From Proteobacteria bacterium HN_bin10 (GTDB taxonomy: Bacteria > Pseudomonadota > Alphaproteobacteria > Caulobacterales > Aquidulcibacteraceae): DNA of 6,334 bases. Position 1 is the first letter of the stretch; every line of letters begins with the position of its first letter. The stretch lies in assembly GCA_002083515.1 (NCBI GenBank), contig LWDN01000011.1, positions 3,988 to 10,321 of the forward strand, read 5' to 3'. The notes under the pieces were generated by a model that was not told where the DNA came from, did no database searches, and worked only from the letters and a program-made list of their open reading frames with translations. Both the position numbers and the translations under genes were made by a program. Of the stretch, positions 4,872 through 6,334 are shown piece by piece.

Positions 4872-6190
4872 CAAAATCCCCCACCGTCGGCATCGTTTCG
4901 CTCGGTTGCCCCAAGGCGCTCGTCGACAGCGAGCGCATCATCACCCGCCTGCGCTCCGAAGGTTATCAGCTCAGCGGCTCTTACGAGGGCGCCGATCTCG
5001 TCGTCGTCAACACCTGCGGCTTCCTCGACAGCGCCAAGGCCGAAAGCCTGGATGCGATCGGCGAGGCCATCGCCGAAAACGGCAAGGTCATCGTCACCGG
5101 CTGCCTCGGCAAAGAGGAAGCGCTGATCCGCGACACGCATCCGAAAGTGCTCGAGATCACCGGTCCGCATCAATACGAAGCGGTGGTCTCGGCCGTGCAC
5201 GCGCATCTGCCGCAAGCGCACGATCCGAAACTCGATCTCGTCCCCGAAGGCGGCTTCCGCCTCACGCCCCGCCACTACGCCTATCTGAAAATTTCCGAAG
5301 GCTGTAACAATCGCTGCTCGTTCTGCATCATTCCGAGCATACGCGGCGATCTGGTCTCGCGCCCCGCCAACGCCGTGTTGAAGGAAGCGGAGTCATTGGT
5401 GAAGGCCGGCGTCAAGGAATTGCTGGTGATCTCACAAGACACCAGCGCCTACGGCGTCGACGTGAAATACGCCGAGAGCAAGTGGAAGGACCGCATGGTC
5501 CGCGCCAAATTCTACGATCTCTGCAAGGAGTTGGGCGAACTCGGCGTGTGGACGCGCTTGCACTACGTCTATCCCTATCCGCACGTCGATGACGTCGTTG
5601 GCCTGATGGCCGAAGGCAAAGTGCTTCCTTATCTCGACATTCCGTTCCAGCACGCCGCGCCCGCGGTGCTGAAGGCCATGCGCCGCCCCGCCAATCAGGA
5701 CAAAGTGCTCGACCGCATCAAAAAGTGGCGCGCGATCTGTCCCGATCTCACTATCCGGTCCAGCTTCATCGTCGGCTTCCCCGGCGAAACCGAAGACGAT
5801 TTCGAAACCCTGCTCGATTTCATCGAAGCAGCCGAGATCGATCGCGCCGGCGTGTTCAAATACGAGAACGTCGAAGGCGCGCCCTCGCGCGATCTCCCAG
5901 ATCACGTCGATCAGGACGACGTGAACGAGCGCTACGACCGCTTCATGGAAGTGCAGACCGCGTTGGCGCATACGCGCGGCCAAGCCATGGTCGGCAAAAC
6001 CGTGGACGCCATCTGCGACGGCTGGGACGACGACGCCGAGGCCTACGCCTTCCGCACCAAAGCCGATGCGCCGGAGATCGACGGCGTCGTCTATGTCGAC
6101 AGCGACGAAGAGATCGCGCCCGGGACGATCACGCAGCTCGAAATCATTGGCGGCGAAGGCCATGAATTGGTTGGACGGGATACCGGGTGA
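4868..6190 (+). CDS. rimO: Ribosomal protein S12 methylthiotransferase RimO
   Basis: 440-residue radical-SAM enzyme that adds a methylthio group to the beta-carbon of the conserved aspartate of ribosomal protein S12 in the cytoplasm. Three parts are visible. The N-terminal methylthiotransferase domain has cluster ligands C14 (SLGCPKALVDSE), C50 (VVNTCGFL) and C79 (VTGCLG). The radical-SAM core has C146, C150 and C153 (EGCNNRCSFC). The C-terminal TRAM domain spans about 375-437. SLGCPKxxVDSE and IPSIRG are characteristic of RimO rather than MiaB. The frame is open from 4829, but ATG 4868 is chosen because the family begins about here, it overlaps the toxin stop, and GAGG lies 9-10 bases upstream. 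No defect is seen. Confidence 0.97.
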   Translation: MTKSPTVGIVSLGCPKALVDSERIITRLRSEGYQLSGSYEGADLVVVNTCGFLDSAKAESLDAIGEAIAENGKVIVTGCLGKEEALIRDTHPKVLEITGPHQYEAVVSAVHAHLPQAHDPKLDLVPEGGFRLTPRHYAYLKISEGCNNRCSFCIIPSIRGDLVSRPANAVLKEAESLVKAGVKELLVISQDTSAYGVDVKYAESKWKDRMVRAKFYDLCKELGELGVWTRLHYVYPYPHVDDVVGLMAEGKVLPYLDIPFQHAAPAVLKAMRRPANQDKVLDRIKKWRAICPDLTIRSSFIVGFPGETEDDFETLLDFIEAAEIDRAGVFKYENVEGAPSRDLPDHVDQDDVNERYDRFMEVQTALAHTRGQAMVGKTVDAICDGWDDDAEAYAFRTKADAPEIDGVVYVDSDEEIAPGTITQLEIIGGEGHELVGRDTG

Positions 6191-6206
6191 CCGATACCGG
6201 GTGACA
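6179..6206 (+). repeat. 14-bp tandem duplication across the rimO stop codon
   Basis: Two adjacent 14-base units, GATACCGGGTGACC at 6179-6192 and GATACCGGGTGACA at 6193-6206, differ only in the last base. The first holds the rimO stop TGA. The second copy's GGGTGACA also forms the start of the downstream inverted repeat, so the two features overlap. Confidence 0.75.
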
Positions 6207-6268
6207 CACACGCATCGAAGAAGCCGCGCCAAGTTCGCACGAGCGATGGGGGTGCGTGTGTGTCACCC
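6199..6268. repeat. Perfect 16-bp inverted repeat after rimO
   Basis: GGGTGACACACACGCA (6199-6214) is matched exactly by TGCGTGTGTGTCACCC (6253-6268), with a 38-base interior that can add a short CATCG/CGATG pairing (6213-6217 with 6244-6248). It could be the rimO 3' stem-loop, although no T-run follows, or a small non-coding palindromic element of 70 bp. The remaining 66 bases to the window end show no supported gene. Confidence 0.7.
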
Positions 6269-6334
6269 CTGAAGCCAACCCGTGGATAGGCGCCCCCGTT
6301 ATCCTCCTATTTGCGTTTGGAAAAGTCCGCGCTT

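Noticed and set aside
5432..6232. 266-residue minus-strand frame antisense to rimO
   Set aside because: Typical GC-rich mirror of a conserved gene; no domain recognised.
6199..6268. Standard rho-independent terminator
   Set aside because: Stem is strong, but the loop is long and no T-run follows on either strand.
6307..6334. Possible end of a minus-strand gene (residues SADFSKRK then TAG)
   Set aside because: Only eight codons are visible; any frame could give this, so no gene is called.

Overview
The window is GC-rich chromosomal DNA from what looks like an alphaproteobacterium. The clues are a eukaryotic-type NADP isocitrate dehydrogenase, a bfd-bfr iron-storage pair, a Phd/VapC toxin-antitoxin pair and rimO, with dense coding and GTG/ATG starts. 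A Caulobacterales or Hyphomonadaceae-like host is a guess from protein flavour, not a demonstrated assignment.

Layout. The left edge holds the 3' three quarters of icd (+), overlapped by a small GNAT acetyltransferase gene (+). A repeat-rich intergenic stretch (about 1376-1658) follows, with GC-rich hairpin repeats. Then comes a minus-strand gene (1659-3179) for a TIR / coiled-coil / transmembrane / FGE-sulfatase-like protein. A second copy of the roughly 105-bp palindromic repeat sits just upstream of it, so two same-orientation copies bracket the gene. Next on the minus strand are bfr (bacterioferritin) and, upstream of it in the same operon, bfd (bacterioferritin-associated ferredoxin). 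A 149-176 bp divergent promoter region separates bfd from a plus-strand phd-vapC toxin-antitoxin pair, whose toxin gene overlaps rimO by ATGA. After rimO come a 14-bp tandem duplication over the stop codon and a perfect 16-bp inverted repeat.

Most interesting region. The C-terminal roughly 35 codons of the TIR gene look like the variable region (VR) of a diversity-generating retroelement (DGR). The protein ends in the C-type-lectin-like FGE fold that DGRs favour. Its last segment keeps a fixed scaffold (RGGSW, LRSA, GFRVARTL). The intervening positions are almost all NNC codons (GTC, AAC, TAC, GGC, GAC), as expected if AAC codons of a template repeat were randomised at adenines. No reverse transcriptase, Avd or template repeat lies in the window, so this would be a remote target. 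With an N-terminal TIR domain (a likely NADase or signalling effector), a coiled coil, one membrane helix and a cysteine-rich external domain, the protein reads as a membrane-bound, hypervariable immune-like receptor. This is an inference from sequence pattern and needs a genome search.

The other genes are standard: TCA cycle (icd), iron storage and release (bfr/bfd), a type II toxin-antitoxin module apparently transcribed into rimO (ribosomal protein S12 modification), and an acetyltransferase translationally coupled to icd.
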